Shown piece by piece: positions 17,816 through 26,767 of a stretch of DNA of 64,000 nucleotides. The notes under the pieces were generated by a model, which worked only from the letters and a program-made list of their open reading frames with translations, was not told the DNA's origin and made no database searches. The stretch covers positions 1 through 64,000 of the forward strand of contig NZ_SMJX01000008.1 of assembly GCF_004348535.1 (NCBI RefSeq), written 5' to 3'. The first letter of the stretch is position 1. Each line of letters starts with the position of its first letter. The position numbers were made by a program, and so were the translations under genes. This stretch comes from Actinomadura sp. KC216 (GTDB lineage Bacteria; Actinomycetota; Actinomycetes; Streptosporangiales; Streptosporangiaceae).

Positions 17816-18872
17816 AGTCCCCCGTGCGAGGGCCGATGATCCGGATGCCGGGGACGTCCGCAGCTCGCGGAGGGTGACCTCGGTGAGCCGGGACTCGTGG
17901 GCCGTCAGCGCATGCCGGTCGAGGCGCTCAGGGTAGCGGCATGCCGGCGGCGAGCGCGAGCGCCTGGGCGACCATCGGCGTGCCCGCCTCGAACCGCGCG
18001 GGCGGCGGCGCGTACGGGGTCTGCCGCGGTGTGACGGCGTCCTCCATGTGCGCCCCGCCGAGGTACGGCGGAAGGTCCGCCAGCAGCGCACGCCGTCCCC
18101 AAATGGCGCCGATGCCCGTCGGCCCGTACATCTTGTGGCCGCTGAACACGGCGAGGTCGACGTCGAGGGACGGGAGGTGGAGGGGCATGTAGGCGATTGA
18201 CTGGCAGGCGTCCAGGACCGTCAGCGCGCCCACGGCCGTGCCCTCGCCGCCAGCGGGGCGGGGGAGGTGATGGTGCCGCACACGTTCGACTCGTGGCACA
18301 GTGCGAGGATCTTCGTCCTGGACGTGATCATCTGGTCGAGACCGGCCAGGTCCAAACGGCCGCGATCGGACGGCCGGACACTGACGGGGATGTGGCGCAG
18401 CGCCGCACCCGTCCGCTCGCCGAGCATCTGCCAGGGGATGAAGTTGGCGTGGTGTCAGCTCAGTGATCACGATCTCGTCGTCCGGGCCTGTCACCCGGCC
18501 CGAGTCCTGGCCGACGCGGGCCACGGGGTTGAGCGCCTCGGTCGCGCTCTTTGTGAAGACGATCTCATCCGGCGCGGCGCCGACGAAGTCCGCCACCGCC
18601 CGGCGGCTGTCCCGCAGGATCTCCGTGGTCTTCCGGGCGAGCCGGTGGCCGCCAACATGCGCGTTCGCGTTATGGAAGACATTGAAATCCTGCTCGGCAT
18701 TGAGCGCCAGCGACTGCTTGTGCGTAGTCGCCGCGTTGTCGAGGTAGATGAGTGGGGGCCGGTTGATGAGCGAAAAATCACGGCGGATATCCCAGGGGTC
18801 GTACCGGCCTTCGGCCGTGGCGGCAAAGAACATATCGTGGACCCGGCACGTACACTTTTCTTTGGTCTTCAT
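17816..18872 (-). pseudogene. SufS-like cysteine desulfurase/selenocysteine lyase, several indels, 3' truncated
   Basis: The class V aminotransferase signature is clear: IYLDNAATTHKQ near the N-terminus, LDACQSIAY, and the PLP lysine in SGHKMYGPTGIGAIWG. Between about 18458 and 18236 the sense reading moves to another frame (TGAALRHIPVSV, ALCHESNVCGT) and returns, so two compensating indels are present. Two further shifts occur near 17936 and 17850. The C-terminal domain then runs into the MDR fragment, so the active-site Cys loop is lost. Even if the indels are assembly errors, the missing C-terminus suggests a broken gene. It lies 38 bp downstream of the SARP gene. Confidence 0.75.
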
Positions 18873-18910
18873 GAATTATCTCTGAGGTCACGGATCAGTC
18901 GGTACGGCGC

Positions 18911-19665
18911 TCATTTGTCATCCGTTCTCCCCAGAATCGAATGCATCCGCCGCTCGAGTGCCGGCGATGGCGGAAGGCCGAGTTCGTGCGCCATTCGCGA
19001 CGTAGTTCCTGATATATTTCGAGCGCCTCTTTGGGATGGCCGGCGCGGTCGAGGGCGACCATGAGCTGACCGTAGAGACGTTCATGCAGCGGATTGCGGG
19101 AAATCAGCTCCTCGAGCACGGGAATGATCTCTTCCGGGCGGTACCCCTCGTCCAGGTTGATCTCGATGACCCGGGTCGCGACCAGAGTCTTCATGCGATT
19201 GAGGCGGGCCGCCTCGGCGTCGCGAATCGGCCCGCAAGGGACGTCCTGCAGCGCGGGGCCACGCCACAGGCCAAGCGCCTCCCGGTAGAGGGCGAGCACC
19301 GGCGACGCGCCCTCCCCACGGCGCTGGCGGGCTTGGTTGCACAGTTCCTGGAAGCGCGCGGCGTCGACTCGGTCCGGCGGGACGTCGAGTTGGTAGCCGG
19401 GGTCTCGGGTGAGAAGCGGGAAGTGCGAGCCGCTCCGGTCGTACAGCATCCGGCGCAGCCGCGAGACATGTGCCTGTATGGCGTTCTCCGCGCCTTTCGG
19501 TGGCTCCTCCGGCCACAGTTCCTCACTGATTTCGCCGATGGAGACGATCTGCCCATTCCGGATCAGCAAAGTGGCGAGTAGTTGTCGCTGCTTGCGTCCG
19601 GGGATCCGCTCCGCCCTTCCATGCACCTGAATCTCCAGTGGTCCAAGGTAGGCAAACGAGATCAT
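18911..19665 (-). CDS. SARP-family pathway activator (one suspected indel near the 3' end)
   Basis: About 250 residues. ATG 19665 is chosen (GGAG 8 bases upstream). The N-terminal winged helix (FAYLGPLEIQVHG, GRKQRQLLATLLI, NAIQAHVSRLRRML) is the OmpR-like DNA-binding domain; the rest is the BTAD helical domain. Near 18995 the literal frame goes to a poor tail ending at 18895. With one added A in GAATGG it continues MAHELGLPPSPALERRMHSI, the normal SARP ending, and stops at 18911. SARPs bind direct repeats with 11-bp spacing and switch on clusters; matching repeats lie upstream of this gene and of the main operon. Confidence 0.88.
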
Positions 19666-19817
19666 CAGGTGTGCTCCAACGGGTGGATCGTGCATCGGAT
19701 GCTATCCGAAAAAAAAGGATCTTCCCAGCGGTGCGCGCCATGTCTGATACCCGAAGCCTGCTCACTGATTCACTCAGTTCACAATGGCAACTTCGCAATA
19801 CCGGGATTTCAAGCCCG

Positions 19818-19845
19818 CGTCAGATCGATGTCAGAGGCTTGTCGA
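19818..19845 (-). promoter_or_regulatory. SARP-type operator upstream of the SARP gene
   Basis: CGTCAG (19818), TGTCAG (19829) and TGTCGA (19840) are direct repeats spaced by exactly 11 bp, matching those at 17251-17278. The site is about 150 bp upstream of the SARP start, which suggests autoregulation. Confidence 0.7.
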
Positions 19846-20019
19846 TACCTCGGGGAAGACGAGGTTGGACCGCAGTCGGACAGGCCAAAACATGCCCAAG
19901 GGTCCGCGCGCCCGTTGCGGCGACACCGCCCCATTGGGAAAGTTTGAGAATGAGCCGTTTCCCTCCCGGGAGGACTGGTCACGACCTGGATGCGGTTCGC
20001 CGATTGTGATCGCCAAGCA
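19846..20019. other. Right cargo edge, no gene
   Basis: Short frames only. This is the junction between cluster DNA and the inner end of IS5 copy B. Confidence 0.4.
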
Positions 20020-20863
20020 GTGAAGCTCCCGGTAGATGCGGAGTCGACCAAGACTCGACCGCACCACCAGGAGCTTCAGTGCTGTTCTATCGCGCTACGC
20101 TGGATCTGTCGCCCGTGTCCGCAGATACGTGGCCGGCCTCGTCCGCGACCACCGCCGTCGGATCGGCTCACGCTGGCGGGCACTGCCGTCCGAGCGCCAA
20201 GCCCTGCTGGTCCTGGTGCACCTGCGCCGCAACGAGACCTTCCCCGCCCTGGCCGCCGCGTTCGGCGTCGGCCTGGCGACCGCCCACCGCTACGTCACCG
20301 AAGTGATCGAGCTGCTCGCCGCGCTGGCACCCGACCTGCGAGCTGCGATGCGCATCGCCGCACGCAAGGCGTTTGTCATCCTGGACGGCACGCTGGTGCC
20401 GATCGACCGGCTCGCAGGCGCCGATGATCGGCGGGTCTACTCCGGCAAACACCGGCGGCACGGCGTGAACGTTCAGTTCCTCACCGACCCGCACGGCCGC
20501 CTGATCTGGGCCTCGGCCGCGCTGCCCGGCTCCACCCACGACCTGACCGCCGCCCGCCTCCACGGCATCATCGACGCTCTCACCCGGAAGGCGATCGCCT
20601 GCTACGCCGACAAGGGCTACATCGGCGCCGGCGGCGCAATCGGCACGCCCTACCGCCGCCGCCACGGCCGCAAGCTCGGCAAGCGCAAGAAGCTGTTCAA
20701 CCGCCACCACACCAAGATTCGAGCACTGGGCGAACAGGGCGCCGCCACCCTCAAACGCTGGCACATCCTCCGCCACGCACGCTGCTCACCAGCACGGCTG
20801 ACCGCCATCGTCCAGGCGATTCTCGCCCTGCACCATCACACCAACTGAGGTTGGAAAGAGCTC
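20020..20863 (+). mobile_element. IS5-type copy B
   Basis: About 844 bp, right arm of the composite transposon. The outer end is GAGCTC at 20858-20863 preceded by GGTTGGAAA. The inner end is placed at GAAGCTCC near 20020, 57 bp before the transposase start, by analogy with related elements; it is approximate. It matches copy A from 20103 onward. Confidence 0.8.
20079..20848 (+). pseudogene. IS5-type (DDE_Tnp_4) transposase, possible frameshift at the N-terminus
   Basis: A GTG at 20079 with AGGAGC upstream gives MLFYRATLDLS, the usual start of this transposase family, but the next codons are out of frame with the main body (ARVRRYVAGLVRDHRR onward to 20848). Copy A has the same bases at this point, so the shift is either real and shared, or translation starts elsewhere. 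The body is complete: LDGTLVPIDR, GSTHDLTAARLHG, YADKGYIGAGG and a late Glu-bearing block, about 245 residues. Confidence 0.8.
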
Positions 20864-20866
20864 AAT

Positions 20867-21136
20867 GACGCGGATAGGCCTGAAGGGTGTGCTCTCGGGA
20901 ATATCGGGCCACCAGGACAGAGCATCAGGGATCCAGCGATCTGCTCGTTCCCAGAGCCGAAGCAGTTCATCGGGCGTGTGGGGGACTTCCACGCCGTCGT
21001 CGGTGCGGATCGTGGTCCACCTGGAGTTGAGACCGAACAGGGTGCGCTGCTCGATTCTGACGACCTTGCCGTGGTTGCGCGCCCGCTCGGCTACTCGGTG
21101 TCCAGGTTTTCGCGTGACTCGGTCGCCAACTTGCAC
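20867..21136 (-). pseudogene. N-terminal half of the gene split by the composite transposon
   Basis: GTG start at 21136 with GGGAGGAAAG upstream. It encodes VGDRVTRKPGHRVAERARNH, then VVRIEQRTLFGLNSRW, then RWIPDALSWWPDIPESTPF and RVI, at which point the IS5 end begins. The frame continues exactly in the fragment at 5398-5568. The beta-rich start suggests a small SH3-like domain. As it stands the protein would run into IS sequence. Confidence 0.85.
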
Positions 21137-21391
21137 GCCTTTCCTCCCTTCTTCTGCTTGGGCTGCCCACGAAGGGCGTCCTTCTCGGTTGCCGCTTTTG
21201 GTCGTGGTCAGGCACTGCGGACTGCGGCGCGTGGGGACGGGAGACGCGAGGCCCGGTGGGTGGACTGCGACCCGAGTGGCCCATCGAGAGACTCGGGCAC
21301 GGAGGCCCTCCCATGGGGATGTGGCCACCCGACGCCCATCGATGCGAACACACGTTCGGCCTGTTGTGGTAGATCGGGTAGAACAGGGGCT

Positions 21392-21622
21392 ATGCCCGTG
21401 ATCGCACCCGTCGTCTTCTCGGCCACCGCAGGGGGAGCCGTCTTCCTTCTGCAGTGGCAGCAGGCACCAGACGGGGCATGGGGCGCCGAGGTCGCGTGGA
21501 TGGAATGGAGCGGACTTCAATGGCAGGGTCGGCGGCGACAGGTGATGGCCGACGACCTCACCCGCATCGAAGGTCAGGACTACAGCCGAGTGCCTCGCCG
21601 ACGAGCCAGATGGCCGCGCTGA
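21392..21622 (+). CDS. Small hypothetical protein
   Basis: 76 residues beginning MPVIAPVVFSATAGGAVFLL, with repeated Trp (LQWQQ, WGAEVAWMEW, LQWQGRRRQ) and a basic tail. It is divergent from the split gene, with 255 bp between the starts. The N-terminal hydrophobic run could be a short membrane anchor or just a strand. I know no function. Confidence 0.6.
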   Translation: MPVIAPVVFSATAGGAVFLLQWQQAPDGAWGAEVAWMEWSGLQWQGRRRQVMADDLTRIEGQDYSRVPRRRARWPR

Positions 21623-21746
21623 GCATTCTGGTAACGATCACTGCGAACCGCGCGTGTCCCGGTCGTCGGCAGACCGGGAGGCGGCAGACTCGGCTGCTTC
21701 GACCGTGGAGACCGGGACAGGTCCTGCGGTCAGGTCGGGGATCTGG

Positions 21747-22040
21747 TCAAGGCCGAGCGGCCGCCCCCTGAGCGTCCAACTCGACCACGCGGAACGTCAT
21801 AACGATCTTCTTGTCGAGGCATACGTCGAACCGTCCGCTCTTGACGGCCTCGGCGGCCTCGCGCAGCGCTAACATCCGGCCGAAGCCGGACAGGCCAGGC
21901 AGGAACGACGCCAGGGATTCCAGCGTAAGCGCCAGGTCAGCGCAGGCATCCCCGTGGTTGGTATAGCTCAGCTTGCTGAGGCGCGCTGGTTGGTAGGCGT
22001 GCTGAGAACGGATAACCCAGCGAGGAAGCTGGTGAGACAC
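21747..22040 (-). CDS. Hypothetical protein
   Basis: 97 residues. The GTG at 22040 is preferred over the ATG at 22058 because AAGGGAGG lies 9 bases before it. A helical middle (ADLALTLESLASFLPGLSGF) is followed by a charged beta-rich end (RFDVCLDKKIVMTFRVVELD). Family not recognised. Confidence 0.6.
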   Translation of the reverse strand: MSHQLPRWVIRSQHAYQPARLSKLSYTNHGDACADLALTLESLASFLPGLSGFGRMLALREAAEAVKSGRFDVCLDKKIVMTFRVVELDAQGAAARP

Positions 22041-22334
22041 AGCGACACCTCCCTTCATCTGCGATGGTTGACGGAATACACCCCGAAGTGCGGTTCTCGA
22101 AATACAGAACTTGAGGTCGGCTGTCTAGTGCGAATTGATCTAGTGCCTTTGAAGGGACGCTCAATGATTTGTTTTCCCACGACCCAGATATCGAACGGTA
22201 GCTAGCGGAGCCGCGCTCGGACCGGCCCTGCCCAAAGTTTGGACAGGGCCGGCAGTTGTCACTTACGCGCGTCTCAGGACGGATCGGCGCGCTGGTGAAG
22301 GGATGCACGATGACGAATGAATGGTGGTCCGGAA

Positions 22335-23025
22335 CTAGGATGGACTGTTGGAACCATCGTGGCCTTGGGTGTGCCTCTGCTCGGCGTAGCCAGTGGCAAG
22401 TTCCTCGGGTGTAATGTTCAATCGCACATGTTTTGGTGGAATGCCCGCCACAATGACGTCACGGAGCAGATGCGCCATCGAGTAGGCCGGGTCGGCTGCC
22501 TCGGCGCGGTCAAGGGCGACATTGGCCACTCCGCCGTCGGCAGCAGCCGGGGTCCTGGCAGATGTAGGACCACCACCGATCCTGGTCGATGCGCAACGCT
22601 ACCCACACCGGCAGTTCGGCCTGCTCTGCGGCTAGCAAAACGCTGTTCATCGCGGGAGTGACCAGCTCCTCGGGTCCGTAGCCGAGCAGCAGCACCGCGG
22701 ACATCTCGTTGCGTTTCAGCATGGACATCAAGCATTCGTCGACCGATTCGGCTCCCTCATCACTGCTGAGATCGCTGGCATCGACGTCGGCGACCTGATG
22801 TACCGGCGTAAGATCGCGCCGCATTACCATCACCCCTTCCTGGTCGGAGATACCGACGACCACCAGGCTCAGCGAAGGGTGGAAGCCCACCAGGTAGGCC
22901 GCCACAGCGATCGCGTCCTCAGGAGAGCTGACAACCAGGCGTGACGGCTTGATCCCGTCACCCACATTCTCTGCTGTGTCCTCCGGTCCTGGGGTATTCG
23001 GCATCGGGTCACGCTCGCTCGGCAT
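22335..23025 (-). pseudogene. DUF4192-family protein, frame broken near the C-terminus
   Basis: ATG 23025 with AAGGGA upstream. The first part reads VVSSPEDAIAVAAYLVGFHP and LSLVVVGISD, the DUF4192 signature (SPeDllaavPyLLGF). After CQDPGCC near 22545 the literal frame ends soon at 22510. One indel restores DGGVANVALDRAEAADPAY and the stop at 22335, where DUF4192 proteins usually continue. Function of the family is unknown; it is common in actinomycetes. Confidence 0.75.
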
Positions 23026-23098
23026 TAGAAACCACATCCCTTTGTGTCAATCGGAAAAGGTGTCAAACAATGGGGGGAGGAGAGCGCGCGGATCCGTG

Positions 23099-23752
23099 TT
23101 AACCGGAACCCGGCACCTGCGCCGAGGTGCGATCTCCCGCAGCCCGGATGTCGCGGAGTTCCACGACAAGTTGCTTGGCCAGCATCCGACGCAAGGCACT
23201 GTGATTGGTCAGCGGCACCATGACATTTCGGGCGCAAGGTGCGGCCTGTCCAAGTCGGTACAGATCGCCATGAGCGGCGGCCGGCACTGCGGCCGCCGCC
23301 GTCACGGGGACGGAGCCGACTGTCCGCAGATGCGGGCAAGAACTCGCTGCCAGGGACCAGCAGGCACGACATGTGGGCGGCGTCGGCACCAGGTTGGATT
23401 CGGTCGGAGCGGTCAGCAACGGCCATTCATCACCCGGCAGCAGCCAAGCGATTCGACCGTCAGTCTCGGCTGCATCCCCACCACAGACCTGGCAAATACC
23501 GCTGGTCATGCAGGCCAACTGCCGTCCTGTATGGATTTCGGCGAATTCCGGTTCGCCTGCCCTGCCGGTACGGTTGCGATACCACAACGCTCCGAAACGC
23601 CGGTCGGTGGACAGCTCACGGCGGTAGGCCAGCCGCCCCTCCCGCCAGCCGAGCCGCAGCGAAGGGTCGACCTTTTCTCCGGTCCAGCGGACCACCCATG
23701 GAACGGGCAAGCCTCGCCAGACCGCAGGAGTTGGCATGTGCATATCAGGCAT
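23099..23752 (-). CDS. Hypothetical protein with zinc-ribbon cysteines
   Basis: 217 residues, start ATG 23752 with AAAGGAG upstream. Cysteine pairs CQVCGGD (centre) and CRACWSL (further on) suggest a metal-binding ribbon. The N-terminal part is Trp/Arg-rich (VWRGLPVPWVVRW, LAYRRELSTDRRFGALWY). Proteins of this look occur in actinophages and integrative elements. Function unknown. Confidence 0.65.
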   Translation of the reverse strand: MPDMHMPTPAVWRGLPVPWVVRWTGEKVDPSLRLGWREGRLAYRRELSTDRRFGALWYRNRTGRAGEPEFAEIHTGRQLACMTSGICQVCGGDAAETDGRIAWLLPGDEWPLLTAPTESNLVPTPPTCRACWSLAASSCPHLRTVGSVPVTAAAAVPAAAHGDLYRLGQAAPCARNVMVPLTNHSALRRMLAKQLVVELRDIRAAGDRTSAQVPGSG

Positions 23753-23880
23753 GTTGCACTCCTTTGTTGCTTTCGGTGAAAAGGGGCGGCGACGGCAGAA
23801 TTGGCAATCGAAGGTGCGCTGCGTGCAAGTCACTCGTCCCGGGGGTTAAAGGCGAGCGTGAACAGCTGGTCGCACTCGTC

Positions 23881-24083
23881 CTAGCCGACTATTTCGTCGA
23901 GTTCCTCAAGGTGGCCCACCACGCGCACAGCGTTGCTGCTGGCCGTTTTGGGGTTCAGCTTGGTAAAGCGGAGATCATCGAGGTAGCGGGCCTTGGGTGG
24001 TGCTCGATGACGTATTCGTCGCTGCCTTCGTAGGCTCGCTTGGCGACGTGTGTGAGCGCGGCACCTTTGTCCGGGTCTTTCAT
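23881..24083 (-). pseudogene. Small hypothetical protein, frame broken by one indel
   Basis: Starts MKDPDKGAALTHVAKRAYEG. The literal frame runs out at 23955; adding one base in the C-run near 23995 continues it as YLDDLRFTKLNPKTASSNAV to a stop at 23881, which reads far better. The start is uncertain because the frame is open further upstream without a clear ribosome site. Function unknown. Confidence 0.5.
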
Positions 24084-24220
24084 GTCGTCCCAGCCCGGGG
24101 CATGACCACGTGGTGGGCGTTTGATGCCTGCGGTAGCACCGCGCCGCGCTCTACAGAGCTCATTGAGCGATTGCGTCAGGTGCGCTGCGCCTGAACATCG
24201 AGCAGGGCAGGTCGGCACGG

Positions 24221-24958
24221 TCAGGCTGCTGTGTCATTGATGTCGTCGAGCCAAAAACAGCGGCGGCAAAAGCGTGAGGTCGAAGCGTTGATCCGACCGC
24301 TGATCAACTCCAGAACTACCTGAGTGATGTTGAAGGGCTGAAATTGTTTAGAGGGCGACGCTCTCCCGACTGCGTCCGGGCACATCGGGTCGACGTGCCA
24401 ACACCACGACTCGACCAGCGTCTTACCCGCGGACCACAGGTGCTCCCAATTCTTGCTGACCACCACGGGGAAGAGCCGGCCGAACCGGCGCAGGTTCTCG
24501 GCCCGCCGCAGGTTCTGCCGGTGCATGTTGTGCCCGGGGACGACGTCCAGCAAGGTTCGGCTGGTGAGGACCGGACGTTGATTGATCCTCACCACGACCG
24601 CATCGCCGCCGTCGTTGGGTACCACCCACCGGCTGTTGCCGATGCGGGGCGGTCCCAGAGACCACACCTGTCCACACCGTAGGACGATCTTGTCGTCACG
24701 GCTTTCGGCGAACGTGACCCAGGCACCGACTCCGTATTCTTTGGGTTCATACAGCTTTCGAGTCCGTTGCGGGCGCCGCCAGGTGCGCGCTTTCGGGGTC
24801 CGGGGTTGGGTGCGCCCGTGCACGTCCGCCATGTGTCCAACGAACTCAGCCGGGACGTCGAACTTTGTGTCGCAGAGCCGCATCTGGTTGGTGTCGTCCC
24901 GGTAGGCGAGTCGACACCGCGCGAAGAATCTCCCGACGGGCACACCACTTTCACACAT
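24221..24958 (-). CDS. Hypothetical protein
   Basis: 245 residues, ATG 24958 with AAGGGGGG about 10 bases upstream. It is basic and Trp-rich (WVTFAESRDDKIVLRCGQVW, SLGPPRIGNSRWVV) and ends with a four-Cys stretch (SWCWHVDPMCPD, FCRRCFWL). It could bind nucleic acid or metal. No family recognised. Confidence 0.65.
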   Translation of the reverse strand: MCESGVPVGRFFARCRLAYRDDTNQMRLCDTKFDVPAEFVGHMADVHGRTQPRTPKARTWRRPQRTRKLYEPKEYGVGAWVTFAESRDDKIVLRCGQVWSLGPPRIGNSRWVVPNDGGDAVVVRINQRPVLTSRTLLDVVPGHNMHRQNLRRAENLRRFGRLFPVVVSKNWEHLWSAGKTLVESWCWHVDPMCPDAVGRASPSKQFQPFNITQVVLELISGRINASTSRFCRRCFWLDDINDTAA

Positions 24959-25010
24959 GCGTGAACACCCCCCTTCAGGGCGATGGAAAAACGGAACTGG
25001 CCTGCTTGAG

Positions 25011-26570
25011 TCAGCTGTTCGGTGGTTCGCTGAAGCCGTCCCACAAACGCAGAGCGGTGGTGATGTCCTCGGGGCTCGGCGCGGTGCTGCCGGAGAGGTC
25101 AGCGAGGGTCCAGGCCAGGCGAAGCACCTGGTCGAGGCCGCGCGGAGTCAGTTGGCCGCCGGTCAGCGCGGCGTCGAGTATCGCGGTCGCCTGCGCTGGT
25201 GGGGTGAAACGGCGCCGCAGTTCCGGGCCTGGGATCTCGGCGTTGGTGCGCCATGGCGTGTCCGCCAGCCGACGCGCGGCGCGGTCACGGGCGACCTGGA
25301 CCCGGTCGGCGACGCGTCTGCTGGACTCGGCCGCGGCCAGATCACGGCGAAGCTCGGCTGGAGATGCCGGGGCGAGCCGGACCTTGATGCCGACGCGGTC
25401 CAGCAGTGATCGCGGCAGCCGGGCCAGGTAGCGCTGGCGGACGCCGGGCGGGCACGTGCACGCCTGCGCGTCTGGTGCGCCGCACGGGCACGGGTGGGCG
25501 GCCAGCACCGCGATCGGACGAGCGGGAAAGGTCACGATCCCTTGGGCTCCGCTGACGGTGACCGTCCCGTCCTCCAGCGGCCGGGCCAGCGACTTCAGCG
25601 TCTGGACGGAGAATTCGGGCGCGTCATCTAGGAAGAGCACTCCTCGGTGGGCGAGGGCGACCGCCCCGGGGTGAACGGTGCGGCTGGTCCTGGCGCCGAG
25701 GACGGCGCCGCGCGGATCGGTGTGGTGCGGCGCGCGAAACGGGGGCCGGACTATCAGGGGCTTGTCGGGTGGGAGGATGTTCGCGAGGGAGTGCAGGGCG
25801 GTCACCTCCAGTGCGGTGTCGTGATCGAGGTCGGGCAATAGGCCCGGTAGCCGCTCGGCGAGCATGACCGCACTCGTGCCGGCGGGGCCGACCAGAGCGA
25901 GGTGGTGACCGCCCGCGGCGGCCACTTCGACCGCCTTGCGCCCACCGGCTTGCCCTCGTACCTGAGCTAGATCCAGATCGCCGGGCAGCCCGATCGTGGG
26001 GTGGGCGGTGGGGTGGTAGCTGTCGTGCGGATCGTCGCCGCCTTCGTCGGGCGGTGACATGCCGCGCAGCTGCGCGATCAGCGTGCCCAGCGAGGTGACG
26101 CCGATCACGTCGATGCCGGGCACCAGCGATGCTTCAGCGGCATTGGCCTGAGAGACGACCACCACGCTGACACCAGCTTCGACGGCCGCCAGCACAGCGG
26201 GCAACACGCCGTGAACAGGCCGCACCTGCCAATCCAGCCCCAGCTCTCCGATCAGCGCCATGCTCGCGCACGCTTGGGCCGGGATGACGTTGTTGGCAGC
26301 GAGCACGGCCACGGCGATGGCCAGGTCGAAGACGCTTCCCTGTTTGGGCAGGCTGATGGGGAACAGGCTGACCGCGATATGGCGGTGAGGGAACTGCTGG
26401 TCGGAGTTGATGATGGCGGCTCGAACACGATCGCGGATCTCGTTACGGACCGTGTCCGAGAGCCCGATCAGGTGCAAGCCGGGCGTCCCATCAGTGATCG
26501 ATCCTTCGACGTCGACCACGATGGCCTCGATGCCAAACAGCGCGATCGCGCGCGTACGGGCTATACCCAT
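25011..26570 (-). CDS. ComM/YifB-like Mg-chelatase-fold AAA protein with a lost Walker A
   Basis: 519 residues, the usual length of ComM-type proteins: an N-terminal Lon-protease-like fold (1-165), the AAA part (200-420) and a C-terminal helical domain. The P-loop position reads GPAGTSAV (228-235) where active members have GPPGSGKT, so the Lys and Thr are gone. Walker B reads VLFLDDAPEF, with Asp for the usual Glu. ATP hydrolysis is unlikely. ComM is a helicase that promotes branch migration in recombination; a dead paralogue could be a decoy, scaffold or subunit of a mixed hexamer (inference). Confidence 0.85.
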   Translation of the reverse strand: MGIARTRAIALFGIEAIVVDVEGSITDGTPGLHLIGLSDTVRNEIRDRVRAAIINSDQQFPHRHIAVSLFPISLPKQGSVFDLAIAVAVLAANNVIPAQACASMALIGELGLDWQVRPVHGVLPAVLAAVEAGVSVVVVSQANAAEASLVPGIDVIGVTSLGTLIAQLRGMSPPDEGGDDPHDSYHPTAHPTIGLPGDLDLAQVRGQAGGRKAVEVAAAGGHHLALVGPAGTSAVMLAERLPGLLPDLDHDTALEVTALHSLANILPPDKPLIVRPPFRAPHHTDPRGAVLGARTSRTVHPGAVALAHRGVLFLDDAPEFSVQTLKSLARPLEDGTVTVSGAQGIVTFPARPIAVLAAHPCPCGAPDAQACTCPPGVRQRYLARLPRSLLDRVGIKVRLAPASPAELRRDLAAAESSRRVADRVQVARDRAARRLADTPWRTNAEIPGPELRRRFTPPAQATAILDAALTGGQLTPRGLDQVLRLAWTLADLSGSTAPSPEDITTALRLWDGFSEPPNS

Positions 26571-26767
26571 GGCACGTCAACCTTTCGTCGGGATTGAGGC
26601 GAGCAACGACAGCCAGACGGGATCAAGCCCCGTCCAAATAAGTGGTTCTCCGCTCGGGAGAACGCACGTTCAGGATTTGCGAAAAATCCGGAGCCTCGCA
26701 GGAACCCACGGGCATCAGCACGAAAGAGCGCGGGCGGTAGCGATCCTGATCCTCAGCCCTTTGTGGG

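Larger units (their letters stand above)
5572..20863. mobile_element. Composite transposon: inverted IS5-type copies carrying a biosynthetic cluster
   Basis: Both outer ends are GAGCTCTTTCCAACCTCAG read inward. They are the 3' ends of two nearly identical IS5-type copies facing outward (left copy on the minus strand, right copy on the plus strand). The element is flanked by AAT at 5569-5571 and 20864-20866, a 3-bp target repeat as several IS5-family groups make. Deleting the element plus one AAT rejoins the flanking host gene in frame. If GAGCTC is counted as the target repeat instead, the element is 5578-20857 and the frame is still restored. The cargo (7788-20019) holds the complete cluster and its SARP regulator. 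The left copy carries a nested IS30. Confidence 0.88.
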
